From positions 248,001 to 312,000 of the forward strand of contig MBPM02000072.1 of NCBI GenBank assembly GCA_001695595.3: 64,000 nt of DNA. The letters are read 5' to 3'. The notes below the pieces were generated by a model. It saw nothing but the letters and a program-made list of their open reading frames with translations. It ran no database searches and was not told the DNA's origin. Shown piece after piece: positions 22,801 through 34,027 of the stretch. Within the stretch, counting starts at the first letter, position 1; each line of letters opens with the position of its first letter. This DNA is from Plasmopara viticola. Its lineage: Eukaryota; Oomycota; Peronosporomycetes; Peronosporales; Peronosporaceae. Position numbers and translations under genes: made by a program.

Positions 22801-25383
22801 TTTTAAACAACTTTGCGTGCTTCGTAAAGACGATTGAGTGCGCACAAAATGGCTGTTACGACTGATTTCGCACCACGCTTACATGGCAGCTTAAGCTCGT
22901 GCGAAAAACTTTTTTTTGCCACAAAATTCTGCACTATACGATGGAAGGTTCAAGCTGTAGGAATCCGCGTTGTATTTGGCCCCAAGCGACCTCCAATGTC
23001 AATGATTGGATATTAACCCTCGCTATACCCCCGTTTTGACTTAAACCTCGTCTAAAGTTGGCCATTTAACTCTCCAAGCTAAGTGACATTGCCATATAAT
23101 TTTGACAATTAAGCTGCCGTAACTTCGGGTGCATGTGCGGCACATACATCGCTATTGCACGCCTTACGCGTGACGAAATCTTTAGCACTCATTTGCAGGC
23201 CCGATCACTTGTCTCACTGTCGCATCGCTTTGCGATGGTGGTTTTATGAATAGATCTCTCGAGCCGACCTACATCCAGGGTCGAGCTTTGACGATATCGT
23301 CCACATATTTTGACCTCTTCCAACATATACAGATCGTCCAACTCAGAATACATTATGACACGACAGCGGCCTGAGCTAAAGTGATCGATGCCACTTTGAA
23401 AACTCCAGAAGAAGGCATGGTCACTGTTGGGTCCGGCTTCCTGAGTAAATCAGTAAACGAGCAGGTGGACCATCGCCCTCGCTATCGAAAATTTCAGAGA
23501 AGCCATCACACCAGCTGAAAACCCGAGTCTCGATAGAGCATAAAATTTACTTCCTAGCTTGTCAGTACTATATTTCGCGCTATCAATTCGACCGACAATT
23601 TCTATTTTATATTGATGAGGCCCAACGTCGTTTTGGCAGTCTGCATTCCCAACTAGCCCGTGGTGTCCTAAGGCTCGAATAATAACTTTTAACAGTTGTT
23701 CCGCGACTTAGCCTCGAATTTTTTTCGCTAACAGCTGCTATGAGAATGGGCTCAATGCCATAGAAGTACTTCAAAGTCGCAATTTAAATTATGCGCACAA
23801 CCAATGTATCGGCCGATCCAAAAAAGAAGACTTCCATCTTTGCACAGCAAACACAAGTTTTTTTTGGCAAACAAACGTCGCAAGAGGAAAGGCTTACCGG
23901 ATCAAAGCTCTGTTGGTTGACAGAGAGCTAAGGACAAATTTGCTGAAAGAAAGCGATCGAAAAAAGAGCTGTCGAGGCGGTTTAGTATTAGAGTGACATA
24001 ATCTGTCAGATTAAGGGAAACTTCGTGTGATTGTTTCATATAAACCTTACACCATCCGTGTGGCTTAACATCTTGCTCATCTAAACTATAGAAATCATTG
24101 AGTGACGTCATAGACTTACCGTTCGCGAGGTCGGATTGGACACACACTAAAGTAATTAGGATAAATTAAGTGCACCGGTATCTTGTATGAACTTTCTATG
24201 CGAACACGCATGAATGCCCAGAGCTGTCGTTTAACTTTATGATAGAGCCATCGTCAAGATGTCTGCCACTATTGCCGAAATTTTCGCATTGCTTGAGCTT
24301 TGTCTCAACGCACGTGACCACATCGCAAATGTGGTGGAATTCGATGTCAATGTTCTTGGCAAACTCATGATTGACTGGTTTTTACGCCATCTCAATGCAC
24401 AATTGTTGTCGAGAATTATGTGTGTTTCGCTTTCGCTCCTTGATTTCTTTTAGCTTCTCATGCAGCAGGCAATGCATGTACTTGCGCTTTTGGATGACCA
24501 GACTTAGCGCTACGTATCCAACTTCACTTATTGACAACGACACACTTTTCTACCTAGCGTACCGGATCACACACCAGCATAACGCATAGCTAGAAGTAGG
24601 CTTGTAATCAGCATAGTGACTGGGTAAGTCTGCACCAAATTTGCCTTGCAAATTCACTTAAAATTTGGCCTTAGAACGCCGTGCGTGCAACTTTTAGTAC
24701 CTTGGGGTATCGATGTATGGGTTTGACCGCAACCCAGTGCTCGACTTGAGGTCTTATAGATGAAGGCATATTAAATTGCAAGTAGAATTTCTGATTATGT
24801 CGCAGTCATGAAGTGCAGAGGACACCCACAGCATCCCAAAATGAAGCGTCTACTTTTGTTGGAGCACTGCTTTGGAAGAATCGGTGCAACAGCTTTGCAG
24901 CAATCTACTGCCAACTGCTAGAGAATGTCCTTCACTTGCACGTGGCCATGCTGCCATCGTCATTGTAAACTGCTCAATATCCAAAAGGACCAGGCCCCCA
25001 CAGGCTAGCATCAACCCCCAGCCTCTCAACCCAGTATGCAGCGACGGTCTCTTGCGCGGCCTACGCACTTCTGCAGCAATGTGGCATCACCGCGGCCAAC
25101 AGACGGCCAGACCCATAACAGCGCAAACACCTTGGTCCACCATTTCCTTTATAGAGGCGCAAGCTCACGTGTACATGACTTTGAGCTAATCACAATCTTT
25201 ATCAGCAGGTACAAACCCACAAGCTAGTCAATTAGATACTTTTGCGGACACTAGTGCTACCAGGACAAGAGACACCAAAAATGACCCCCCCCGAGTGAAA
25301 AAGGCATGCACCGTATCTTTCTTCTTGTCTTAAAGCAATAAGTTACGTTTGCATTTTGCAACAAGTACCGTGACCTTGTCAAA
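19832..25383. other. Gene-poor AT-rich stretch
   Basis: About 5.5 kb with no supported gene. It contains scattered short frames, none with motifs or plausible splicing. The part at 24850-25200 is more GC-rich and may be a remnant of a coding sequence, but I cannot identify it. The stretch ends at the promoter of the HTH-SDR fusion gene. Confidence 0.55.
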
Positions 25384-26694
25384 ATGGTGCAGTGGATGAC
25401 TGTGTCGCAGAAATTCGAGCTCATTCAAAAGCATCGGCAAAATCCTTCGCTCTCGACGCGCAAGCTCGCTCTGTGGGCCCATGAGGCCTTTAATCTGCCA
25501 ACAGGTCCCACAGCCGCCACCGTCTCGCGTGTGTTGAAGACAGCCGAGGAGATTGAAGACAAACAGCGCCACGGCATCACCCGCAAAGGCCACGGCGTCT
25601 CTTGTCCTGAATTGGACACGGCACTCCGACGCTATGTCGAGACTTGCGCCCAAACCCACATCCATCTGACGCGTCGGCTATTGGTGGATAAAGCGCGCGA
25701 CATCCTTGCAACGATCCCGGACGCACCGACGCTCAGTCTCTCGGATGGGTGGCTAACGAGCTTCATGCGACGCCACGGAATGGGACTGCGGCCGCGTTCC
25801 TTGCAGACAGATGGCGAGGGCGGCGACGCAGACAAGCAGCTCAAGTCTATGCGGAGTCAAGTCGCGGCGTCCACCCGTTCACGTGTACGCAAAGCTCCGG
25901 TCGATTCCATTGAACGGGTGCGTCCGACCCGTCTGGGAATCGTACCAGCGCCGATTCCGACATCGACACCTCGAATGCTTGCTCCAGTCTATACAGGACC
26001 GAAAAGAACGGTGCTTATCACCGGTGCTGACAATGAAACGGGCGTGGCGTTTGTGCAGTTGTACATAAAGGAAGGTTGGGACGTCATTGCGGCGTGTCCA
26101 GAGGGCGAAAAGTGTGCCAAAGTGACAGCATTAGTGCCCTGGAAGATTGTAGCCATGGATCCCGGCAAGGCCGACTCAGTTGCTCTAGCTGCTGACGTTT
26201 TAAGAGACGTCCCGATTGATTTAGTGATCAATAATGCCCGAGTCTTCACCAAGGGATACTTACACTCGTCCACGCCCGAAGATTGCATTCGGCAGTACCA
26301 AGTCAACGCGTTGGGACCATTTCTCGTGGCCCGGGCCTTGCTTCAGAATCTGCGCCTCAGTGTGCGTGATCGAGGCATGGCGTTCGTTGCAAACATTTCG
26401 TCACGAGTAGGGAGTATTGGAGAAAACACAACGGGAGGCTCGTACGGCTTTCGAGCTTCCATGAGCGCGCTCCACATGATTACAAAGACATTGGTGGCCG
26501 ACTTTTTACCCCACAAGATTGGCTGCGTATTGGTCCACTCGGGGGTCGAGGACAAACCCACAGGCGGACCTACTTCAGCCGATGTGTGGCCCGAGGAAAG
26601 CGTCGCTGGAATGGCGCAAGTTATTGCACGTACAAGACTGGGGGAATCCCTTCAATTGCGCCACTTTGGGAATGGAGATGTCATCGAGTGGTAA
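25384..26694 (+). CDS. CENP-B/Tc5-type HTH fused to a degenerate short-chain dehydrogenase
   Basis: One uninterrupted 436-residue frame starting in a good context (AAAATGG). Residues 1-55 form a CENP-B N-terminal (Psq-like) HTH. Residues 78-137 form the second CENP-B/Tc5 transposase HTH, with D-G-W-L-T-S-F-M-R-R-H-G-M. A basic, Ser-rich linker follows. Residues 207-436 are a C-factor-like SDR with V-L-I-T-G-A-D-N-E-T-G, V-I-N-N-A-R and N-I-S-S. Key SDR residues are changed. The glycine motif TGxxxGxG has lost its middle Gly (E218), NNAG reads NNAR (283-286), and the Y-x-x-x-K dyad is F356/M360 in Y-G-F-R-A-S-M. The Rossmann fold is probably kept but oxidoreductase activity is unlikely. It may be a DNA-binding protein that senses a dinucleotide or another ligand; that role is inference. 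It is convergent with the DBP10 gene, 76 bp apart. Confidence 0.88.
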   Translation: MVQWMTVSQKFELIQKHRQNPSLSTRKLALWAHEAFNLPTGPTAATVSRVLKTAEEIEDKQRHGITRKGHGVSCPELDTALRRYVETCAQTHIHLTRRLLVDKARDILATIPDAPTLSLSDGWLTSFMRRHGMGLRPRSLQTDGEGGDADKQLKSMRSQVAASTRSRVRKAPVDSIERVRPTRLGIVPAPIPTSTPRMLAPVYTGPKRTVLITGADNETGVAFVQLYIKEGWDVIAACPEGEKCAKVTALVPWKIVAMDPGKADSVALAADVLRDVPIDLVINNARVFTKGYLHSSTPEDCIRQYQVNALGPFLVARALLQNLRLSVRDRGMAFVANISSRVGSIGENTTGGSYGFRASMSALHMITKTLVADFLPHKIGCVLVHSGVEDKPTGGPTSADVWPEESVAGMAQVIARTRLGESLQLRHFGNGDVIEW

Positions 26695-26770
26695 GATTAT
26701 AGCAATGTATCACATGGACATTAAAGACGCTGCGGCAATGCAGCGTCGCACAAGTCTATCAAGCCGTCGC

Positions 26771-29401
26771 TTACCGTCTTTTAATGATGGCTTTGCTTCG
26801 GGTAGGAGCCCCGTGGCTCTTGCCCTTGACGTTGCCCTTCCCACGCTTGGATTTGATACCCGACGTGACTTTAATGCCACGCGAGCGCGCTTTCCGTTTC
26901 TCTTCTTTTCGAATCTTACCTTCGCTCATCAACTCGTCTTTGGCGTGCTTGTTGACGCTACTTCGACGGGCCAGAGCAGTAGCCCGTGGCTTCCGTCCAT
27001 TGCGGTAATCCAGCTTTTGGCTTCCAGTCTTGTCGTCGTCGTCCAGCTCGACCCCGCCACCCGCCACGCGCTTGTGCTGCTTCTGTTGCCACTTGCGGTA
27101 CACTTCACCCACGTGGTGTTTCTTGCGGACACTCGCGCCACTTTCGTTGCGGCGCTTTAAAGTGCCTTGGCTCGTCAGCTCGCCGGCCGTGGTGCGGACA
27201 TACTTTTTCTTGCGCACGTCCCAGTGAAGAATGCGGCGCTTCTTGTTCATTTCGATCGCTTCGTCCGGATTGACATCCAGAATCGCCTCTTCCAAACGTG
27301 CTTCAGCAAACGCATTTACTTTCCCACCGTCTGCATTCGTAGTCAAGAAACTTTCTGTAGCATACTCGCCCTCCTTCATGTAGCCAATAAAGTTTGCATC
27401 ATCTTTAAACGACACGCTTCCACTCGCATTAGCACCCTGGTCCATCGCACCATTGCTCGAGCTCTGCTCTTTTGCCACTGCAAACTGCTGCATTACATCC
27501 TCTTCCTTCTCACCGGCTGCCACACGCTTCTTTAGCTCCTTGCGCTCGTGCTTGGACAAGAAGAACGTTTTCTTCTTTGGTGCGGTCACATTGCTCTCGT
27601 CCTCCTTGACCTGAATCGCCGCTTCGGTTTCCTCACTCCTTTTCGTTGCAACTTCAGTAGCCTCCTTTTCAGCCACTACATCAAGTGCCCGTGCTTCTTC
27701 CTTGGCCTTCACCTTGTCAGCACATTTCGTCCACTCGGAAGCAATGATCTTCCCATGTAGCTTGCGTTTCTGAACCATCACTTGAACCCCCAAAGACGAG
27801 CGCTTGACCGACGAGTGAGCACCTGCAGCAATCTCAAAGATCGTTTGCGGTGGCCGAAAGGTCTGGAGCGAGTCAATGTAAGCAGCTTTTTCGACTCTAC
27901 TCTTGTCAAGCCCGTCGTCCTCTTGCCGAAACAAGGGATGCACTTTTTTCACTGCAAGCGCTTTTCCACGCCGAATCGAGTTTTTGGACGGATCCGCGCG
28001 TGTCCGTGCGTACGCCTTGTACGCATTGTCACAGACTTTAACCAGTGGGGCCACGTGCGGGTGGCTCCGAATCGTCTCTTGAATCGCTTCATTCTCTTGA
28101 TCAATCAACTCGTTCGGGAAGGCTCCGTAATGAATGTCTTCCATGCGCATTGTGCTCAATGTGTACGGCTTGCCTGCTTCCGGGGACGAGTCTTCGAGAC
28201 GGCGTCCAATGTACAGATGCAAGTCCACCATGAACGGCGTTTCATCTGGATCGACAAAACTAAAGGCCGTACCAATGCGACCAGCGCGAGCTGCGCGACC
28301 GACACGATGCACGAACAATTTCGCTGTCGGCGGGAATGAATAGTTGAGTACATTGTTTAACAGTGGAATATCAATCCCACGTGCAGCGACATCCGTCACG
28401 ATCAACAAACTCGTCTTTTTGGCTCGAAATTTGCCAATATTGATCTTTCGAGAAGCTTGGTCCATGTCACCATACGCGCACGATGCCTCGATATGATTTG
28501 CGGCGAGTAACGCATGCAAAAACTCGACGTGGTGACGCGTGGCGGCAAACACAATGGTCTGGTCCCCTTTTGGTAACAATTCGCGAACCATGTAGAGAAA
28601 CAAGGCCGGTTTGTCGAGCGAGCGCACCGTAAAAAACGCCATCTTGAGGTTCTCGGAAATTTTATTCTCAACATCAAGACGAATGAGCTCGGGTTCGCTC
28701 AACCCAGCACGTGCAAACTGTACAAGTGCTTTGGGTAGCGTCGCGGAGAAGAGCAGCGTCTGTCGATGCGTTGGCATATTCTTTAAAATCTCTTGCAATT
28801 GCTCGGCAAAGCCCATTTCAAAAATCCGATCCGCTTCGTCAAACACAACGTATTCGACAGCTTTGAGGTTGAAATCGGGAATCTCTTGTAAATGGTGCAT
28901 GAGACGCCCGGGAGTGGCGATCAGCACGTCGGGATTCGCTGCAATGGCTTCAAATTGCTGATCCATCCCTTCTCCACCTACAATGAGCGCCATCTTGAGG
29001 GTCGTAAACTTGGAGAGTAATTTGGCAAAGCGCAGTGTCTGTACTGCCAACTCGCGTGTGGGTGACAGCACGACGGCACGCACTCCAATCTTGGTCGAGT
29101 GTTCCTTGAGTTTTTCCACCATTGGAATGAGGAAAGCAGCAGTCTTGCCAGAGCCTGTGCGAGCCATGGCGACACAGTCTTTGCCAGATAATACAATTGG
29201 CAACGACTTGCGCTGGATGGGCGTCGGGACCTTGTATCCCATGGCCATGATGCCACGGAACACGAGAGGACTGAGTCCAAGGTGTTGAAAACCGCCTACG
29301 CCCGCTCCTTTTCCATTGCTTTTGCCATGTGTGGTACCTGCATCTGCGCCACTTCCTCCGCCCTTCTTCTTGGTTTTTTTAAGCAGATCGTCACCGGCCA
29401 T
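26771..29401 (-). CDS. DBP10: DEAD-box RNA helicase DBP10/DDX54
   Basis: An 876-residue single-exon gene, close to the length of human DDX54. After a short Lys/Gly-rich head come the Q motif (G-F-Q-H-L-G-L-S-P and T-P-I-Q-R), Walker A A-R-T-G-S-G-K-T (about residue 80), P-T-R-E-L-A, T-P-G-R, the DEAD box V-F-D-E-A-D (about 187), S-A-T (about 218), and the helicase C-terminal motifs T-D-V-A-A-R-G-I-D-I and H-R-V-G-R-A-A-R (about 367). The tail has the DBP10 C-terminal domain, then a long Lys/Arg/Gly-rich region. The family works in the nucleolus on 60S ribosome assembly. The frame extends 11 codons upstream only to a GTG; the first ATG (29401) is used. With NIFK and XRN2 it is the third rRNA-processing gene in the window. 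Confidence 0.93.
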   Translation of the reverse strand: MAGDDLLKKTKKKGGGSGADAGTTHGKSNGKGAGVGGFQHLGLSPLVFRGIMAMGYKVPTPIQRKSLPIVLSGKDCVAMARTGSGKTAAFLIPMVEKLKEHSTKIGVRAVVLSPTRELAVQTLRFAKLLSKFTTLKMALIVGGEGMDQQFEAIAANPDVLIATPGRLMHHLQEIPDFNLKAVEYVVFDEADRIFEMGFAEQLQEILKNMPTHRQTLLFSATLPKALVQFARAGLSEPELIRLDVENKISENLKMAFFTVRSLDKPALFLYMVRELLPKGDQTIVFAATRHHVEFLHALLAANHIEASCAYGDMDQASRKINIGKFRAKKTSLLIVTDVAARGIDIPLLNNVLNYSFPPTAKLFVHRVGRAARAGRIGTAFSFVDPDETPFMVDLHLYIGRRLEDSSPEAGKPYTLSTMRMEDIHYGAFPNELIDQENEAIQETIRSHPHVAPLVKVCDNAYKAYARTRADPSKNSIRRGKALAVKKVHPLFRQEDDGLDKSRVEKAAYIDSLQTFRPPQTIFEIAAGAHSSVKRSSLGVQVMVQKRKLHGKIIASEWTKCADKVKAKEEARALDVVAEKEATEVATKRSEETEAAIQVKEDESNVTAPKKKTFFLSKHERKELKKRVAAGEKEEDVMQQFAVAKEQSSSNGAMDQGANASGSVSFKDDANFIGYMKEGEYATESFLTTNADGGKVNAFAEARLEEAILDVNPDEAIEMNKKRRILHWDVRKKKYVRTTAGELTSQGTLKRRNESGASVRKKHHVGEVYRKWQQKQHKRVAGGGVELDDDDKTGSQKLDYRNGRKPRATALARRSSVNKHAKDELMSEGKIRKEEKRKARSRGIKVTSGIKSKRGKGNVKGKSHGAPTRSKAIIKRR

Positions 29402-32400
29402 CAGGTGTGAGTGACCCTTTGATTGAGAAAGCACTGGACGACGATTGATTACTCAAAACGAATAAGTCCTTCCGTTGATTGGACGAAAAGATATGGAGCG
29501 TATAAGTGGGGGAAAACTTTGAGCTCGGACATGATTCTCCGTCATACGCCTGGTGTTAGACAGCAACTTAGAACTTTGATGCAAGACTATTGTTACGACC
29601 CGAACATTTTGTCTGATATCAGTCAAGGAAAAAAGGTCAATTGAAACAAGGAGGGTAGAGAATAGTATACGCATCCTTTCGAGTCTGCACATTTGTTTTG
29701 CGAGGAGGCTTTTGTACGTCAAGCACTATCCTCGACTTGTTCATGTAGTTTGTTCTACTTCCAATTCTTGATAAGTGGCGATCGCAAGCATGGCAGAGCC
29801 TAGTTATTGTTTTGGATTTACCAAATACCGAAAGAAGCTACCATTCCATGCAAGCGGAGATTTGCGTTTTAATATGAAAGCTCGGCTTTGTGGAACGGCC
29901 CGGTACTGAGGCATCTATCACATTTTAATGGCTAAACAAAGAAGTCTGTTAGTCGGCTGAGTCAAGTAATGGTGATGATACGACTCTCAACCAGGTCGCT
30001 TTGGCACTTTTACCCCCAAAATGGCCTCTGCACCAAAGGCTGCGCTTGCAACTGCCTACGCCTGGGCAGCGAGTCAAAAGTGGCTCACCCACCAAAAAAT
30101 ATTAGGACCAAAAAAGCTGGAAGAGCCATCAACTTTTTTTACGACGGAAGGTTTGTGCTTCCCACCAACGATTATCTTACACGGGCGTTAAACTTGTCAT
30201 GGGCGCTCTATCAAACAATTGCCTGGCTCTTTGTTTTCTACTGCAAGAAATACTTAATCTAAGAATGGGTGCTTCATCGCTTTAGGTTGGAGCCCAAAAA
30301 GTGTTAAAATTATCATTAGACCCTAAATTCATGCAAAAAGCTTCCCCTGCAGGCTCATGACAATCCCCAAAGGTAAAAGGCCCCAGCCTGGGATGCTTTC
30401 GTTGGGAATGTCACTGAAGCTGGGGATCTGGATGATAGAAGAAGTCAAGGACAACATTTATGGAGCAATACAAAAAACACCCAGAGTTAGCGAGCCCAAT
30501 GACCAAAATCACCAATGCAATGGGCGGTGGGGTATGTGACTTACCTACCGCAGCAAACTAGTGCATATCGCCTTCCCATGGAAAATTCACACCGGCTATG
30601 CGTAGTGCATCCGACGACGAAGAGAATATCCTTGCCAAAGGATGCTACTCGGCCGATATAGGCGATACCGTCGACCAGTACGCTCATCTGCGTTATTGAA
30701 GGATCCCCGTTGGTCCCTCCTCGCGTAATCTGTATGCACGGAATATAATTTATAAAAGAATTTGCTCCAGCATTTATGGCGACTATGCGCGTGCTTTTAG
30801 CGCCGAATCTTATCTAGCTTGAGAGATTTGCATTGCGCCTGAGGACATGTGAGACTTATGCCAGATCCTTGTATACAATGAACAGTACGACTCGATTAAA
30901 CAAGCATATAAAATGTTACGACCTATACTCCCCTTCCTAATTGACGGAGCTTGCTACGCTGATGATCTTCCAGTATTCTTTGCTTTCGAAGACATCATAC
31001 TTGAGAAATGTGTTGACTTCAGCATCGTTTCTAAGCCCTCCCACAATACCCTAACGTGCGAACAAAAGTCTATGGACTTCTTCCATAGCACTTGTTGCTT
31101 ATGATTTCAAATTGTAGCGGTCTCCGGCAAAGCTCATTGTTAGCGAATTGATTCCGGCAAGTCATCTGCCTTGGCCCTAGGTGCTATCAACGTCATATTT
31201 CGGTGAAGAGTGTCCTCGTTGTTGAAACGACAACGACGAGGACACTCAGCGCTTCCGGACGCGCGTTGATGTTGCAGGGCCATCCTACTATCAAACTTTG
31301 CATCGCTTAGTGCTAAGCAAGGCGGTCTGCTTTTTCAACTCGTCTTGTATGCTCTAGGACAAATCAAAATATGTTTAATTGGGAAGTTTTGGGTACAAGG
31401 GCTACCGGGTACAACGGGGCCGCCGTAATTGTTTGTAAAAAAGATAAGATTTCTCTCCAACCTACATTCTCCACTTAGAGCCAATACGAGTTGCAGATCG
31501 CTATGTTCGGCATTTAAGCGTAGTGACCAGGCAAAGGTTGTGCCCAAATTACATTTTGCAAGACACGAAAATTGAACTTTTTTGATGATGTAATCTCACT
31601 GCATCTTGAACATTCGGTGGTTGGATCATCTACTTGATATTTTAGACGCCAAACTCAACCAATCAATGTGTTCGACTTTTTTTAGAAATGTTCCATTAAT
31701 ACTGTAACGGTATCGACAGTCTAACTAGAGTTCTGAAGGAAACATTAGCCAAGCCTTACCTTCGTGACTCTTTGATCGAGCAGATACTCATTCGCGCTGG
31801 TGGCGGGAGGGAAAGTTCCTTTAGTGGCATGACCATTTCTCGCACTCATGGCAAACTTTGTAAGATTTCGTATAATGACTTTTTGAGGATCAAAGAAATC
31901 ATTGCTAGGCTGCTGCATTAATTTAGCGTTTTTCAAAATCATGCGAATTGTTTACTTTTTTGTTTGAAATTTAAGCTTTTGCTTAAGCCTAAACTTGAAA
32001 GGCTGAAGACGAGGAAGCAACGAGAGCAGCAAAACATAGATTTTATTTGCAGAAAATAAAAAATCGAGCGTTACACGATGTCGCCATCGCGAGCCAAGAT
32101 GCGACTTGTGCGATCAACCATCTACTGAAATATCGTAAACATTGTTAAAAGCATTTATACCGACGAAGCGCCTTTCGTTTAGTAGTTCAAAAGAATGACA
32201 ATCACCTGGAGAGAGTGGTTCTCGAAGCGAAAGGTATAGGCTGGTGCTTCTTTTACAACAATTGCTGCTGCCAGCGAAGACCAATTGGTTAAAAGAGCAA
32301 GAGTATGAACGCGCCATAGAATTGTTAGGAGTAGTCATAAATAGGTGGCTACACTAAAGCGGATATTTCCAAAGGAATCGGCGTGTATGCGATAGTAAAA

Positions 32401-32955
32401 GATGCAGTGGCGCTGCTGCTGAAAGTGACTACGAGCCGTTGATGACATCAACTTAGGCTTCACGATACTTTGTATCAAAATGTGCATGCTCATTTTAGAT
32501 TGCTATCATATGCAGTCATATACATCTTTCCTCAATCGAAACACGCACCTACACTAGACAAATTCCAATTCCAATTGATATTGACAGAATTTATTGGCGT
32601 GGCACCGTAATTTACGTGTTTGACAACCAAAAAAAACTAGAAACAGGCAAAGCCGTCGCTATATAAAAGACAGCGAGTGGCTCTACGTAAGTTATTAGCG
32701 ACAAAACTATCTTGCTTTCTGCTCAACACAATGAATTTATGCTGACAGCAATTTTCCATCAATTGCTTCAAACGGCTCTCGTGTTCAAACTTTTTTTTAA
32801 TTAAAATGAGTACTTTGGGTCAAATCATGGGCCCGATTCTGAAGTTCTCGTCTGGCAGAAGAGAGGTATGTTAAAAAAATGTCGTTAGAAGGTTGCTCAA
32901 CAGTCTCAAATGGATACGCTAGCCACGCTAGCCACTTCATCGTCCTGATCATCTC
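29402..32955. other. Gene-poor stretch between DBP10 and the MIR-domain gene
   Basis: About 3.5 kb with only short frames and no recognisable domain. The one structural feature is a near-perfect inverted repeat at 31208-31247. A 20-codon ATG frame at 32806-32865, ending at a GTATGT splice-like site, could be a 5' exon, but no partner exon is convincing. Confidence 0.5.
31208..31247. repeat. Inverted repeat, 17-bp arms with 6-base loop
   Basis: Arms 31208-31224 and 31231-31247 pair over 17 positions with a single G-T wobble around the loop AAACGA. The stem begins GAGTGTCCTCGT. It could form a strong hairpin in RNA or a cruciform in DNA. Nothing adjacent shows its role. Confidence 0.8.
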
Positions 32956-33922
32956 ATGCGTTTACCATTGGTGGTGCCTGTGCTGCTAAGCAGCTTACCC
33001 TTAACCGTAGCCGACTCAACTACACATTGTGTCAAGTGGCGTGCTACCGCTAGCTGCGATCCGCATGGCGTACGCGAGCCGCATAATGACGCCGCGTGTT
33101 CAAAACGCATTGCTTCAGGCTTGTCGGGCTTTTGTGAGTGCGAAGGCCGTCGCCGCGCGCGCGAGGTGAACTGTGACCACCATGAGTTTACGTGCGAAGC
33201 AGCTTGTGCTCAGGAATCATCTGCTGAACTTAAATGTACGAACGGCACTCCTTTAATCTGTCAAGTTCCTTGTGTAGCTGTTGACACTTTTGTGTTCGTC
33301 AATTACAGACCCGCAGGGTTTTGAGCACGTAACGTGCGGCAGCTCCATAAAACTGATACACGAAGCTAGCCGCTTCCGTCTTCACTCGCATGAGGTTACC
33401 TACGGCAGCGGGAGCGGCCAGCAATCGGTCACTGCTCACATGGCTCGCAATGACGTCAATAGCTACTGGCTCGTCAAGGAAGGAGAAGGTGCGCCCGTGT
33501 GTGAAATAGGCAAGCCAATCGAATGTGGGGCTACGATTCGACTGGAACATATGCAGACACGACGCAATCTACACTCCCACATGTTTAAGGCGCCGCTGTC
33601 GTCGCAGAATTTAGAAGTCAGCGCCTTTGGTGTAGCCGGAGAAGGCGACAGGATGGACTCGTGGGTTGTCGAGTGTCAGGAAAACCAGCAGTGCTCGGCT
33701 GATGGCCAGTGCGAGGACGATGGATTATGGAAACGCGGAGAGCTCGTGCGTTTGCGTCATCGCTCGACAAGCCACTTGTTAGTTACGAGCTCGTCCTCTC
33801 GGTACGATGACAGCAATTGCCCACACTGCCCCATTAATGGCCAACAAGAAGTGAGTGCCACTGCCATGCGCGAAGGCGATACACTCTGGTTTGCTGGAGA
33901 GGGTATTTACATGACGCAATGA
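32956..33922 (+). CDS. Secreted SDF2-like MIR-domain protein, two exons
   Basis: Exons 32956-33271 and 33309-33922 give about 309 residues. The start codon opens a signal peptide (M-R-L-P-L-V-V-P-V-L-L-S-S-L-P). A Cys-rich segment of about 80 residues follows. Then comes an SDF2-type MIR region with V-T-C-G-S-S-I-K-L, F-R-L-H-S-H-E-V-T-Y-G-S-G-S-G-Q-Q-S-V-T, G-A-T-I-R-L-E-H and N-L-H-S-H. SDF2 proteins act in the ER lumen in O-mannosylation and chaperone complexes. No ER retention signal is visible at the C-terminus, so secretion is possible. The intron is 37 bp if the donor is GTGTAG at 33272; a donor GTCAAG at 33259 gives a 50-bp intron and four fewer residues. The N-terminal Cys-rich part is not typical of SDF2. 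The gene is convergent with the PDZ-UBA gene. Confidence 0.82.
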
Positions 33923-34027
33923 TCAGTAAAGCTAGACACCAAGGGTAGATCAGGACAATACACGGTTCGTTAACATTAAATATGACGGTCGAGCCCATTA
34001 ATCAACTTTTCATCTCACTTCCTTTCG

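Noticed and set aside
32806..32865. 20-codon ATG frame ending at a GTATGT donor-like site
   Set aside because: No convincing downstream exon; joining to the next acceptor gives only about 34 residues with no known relative.
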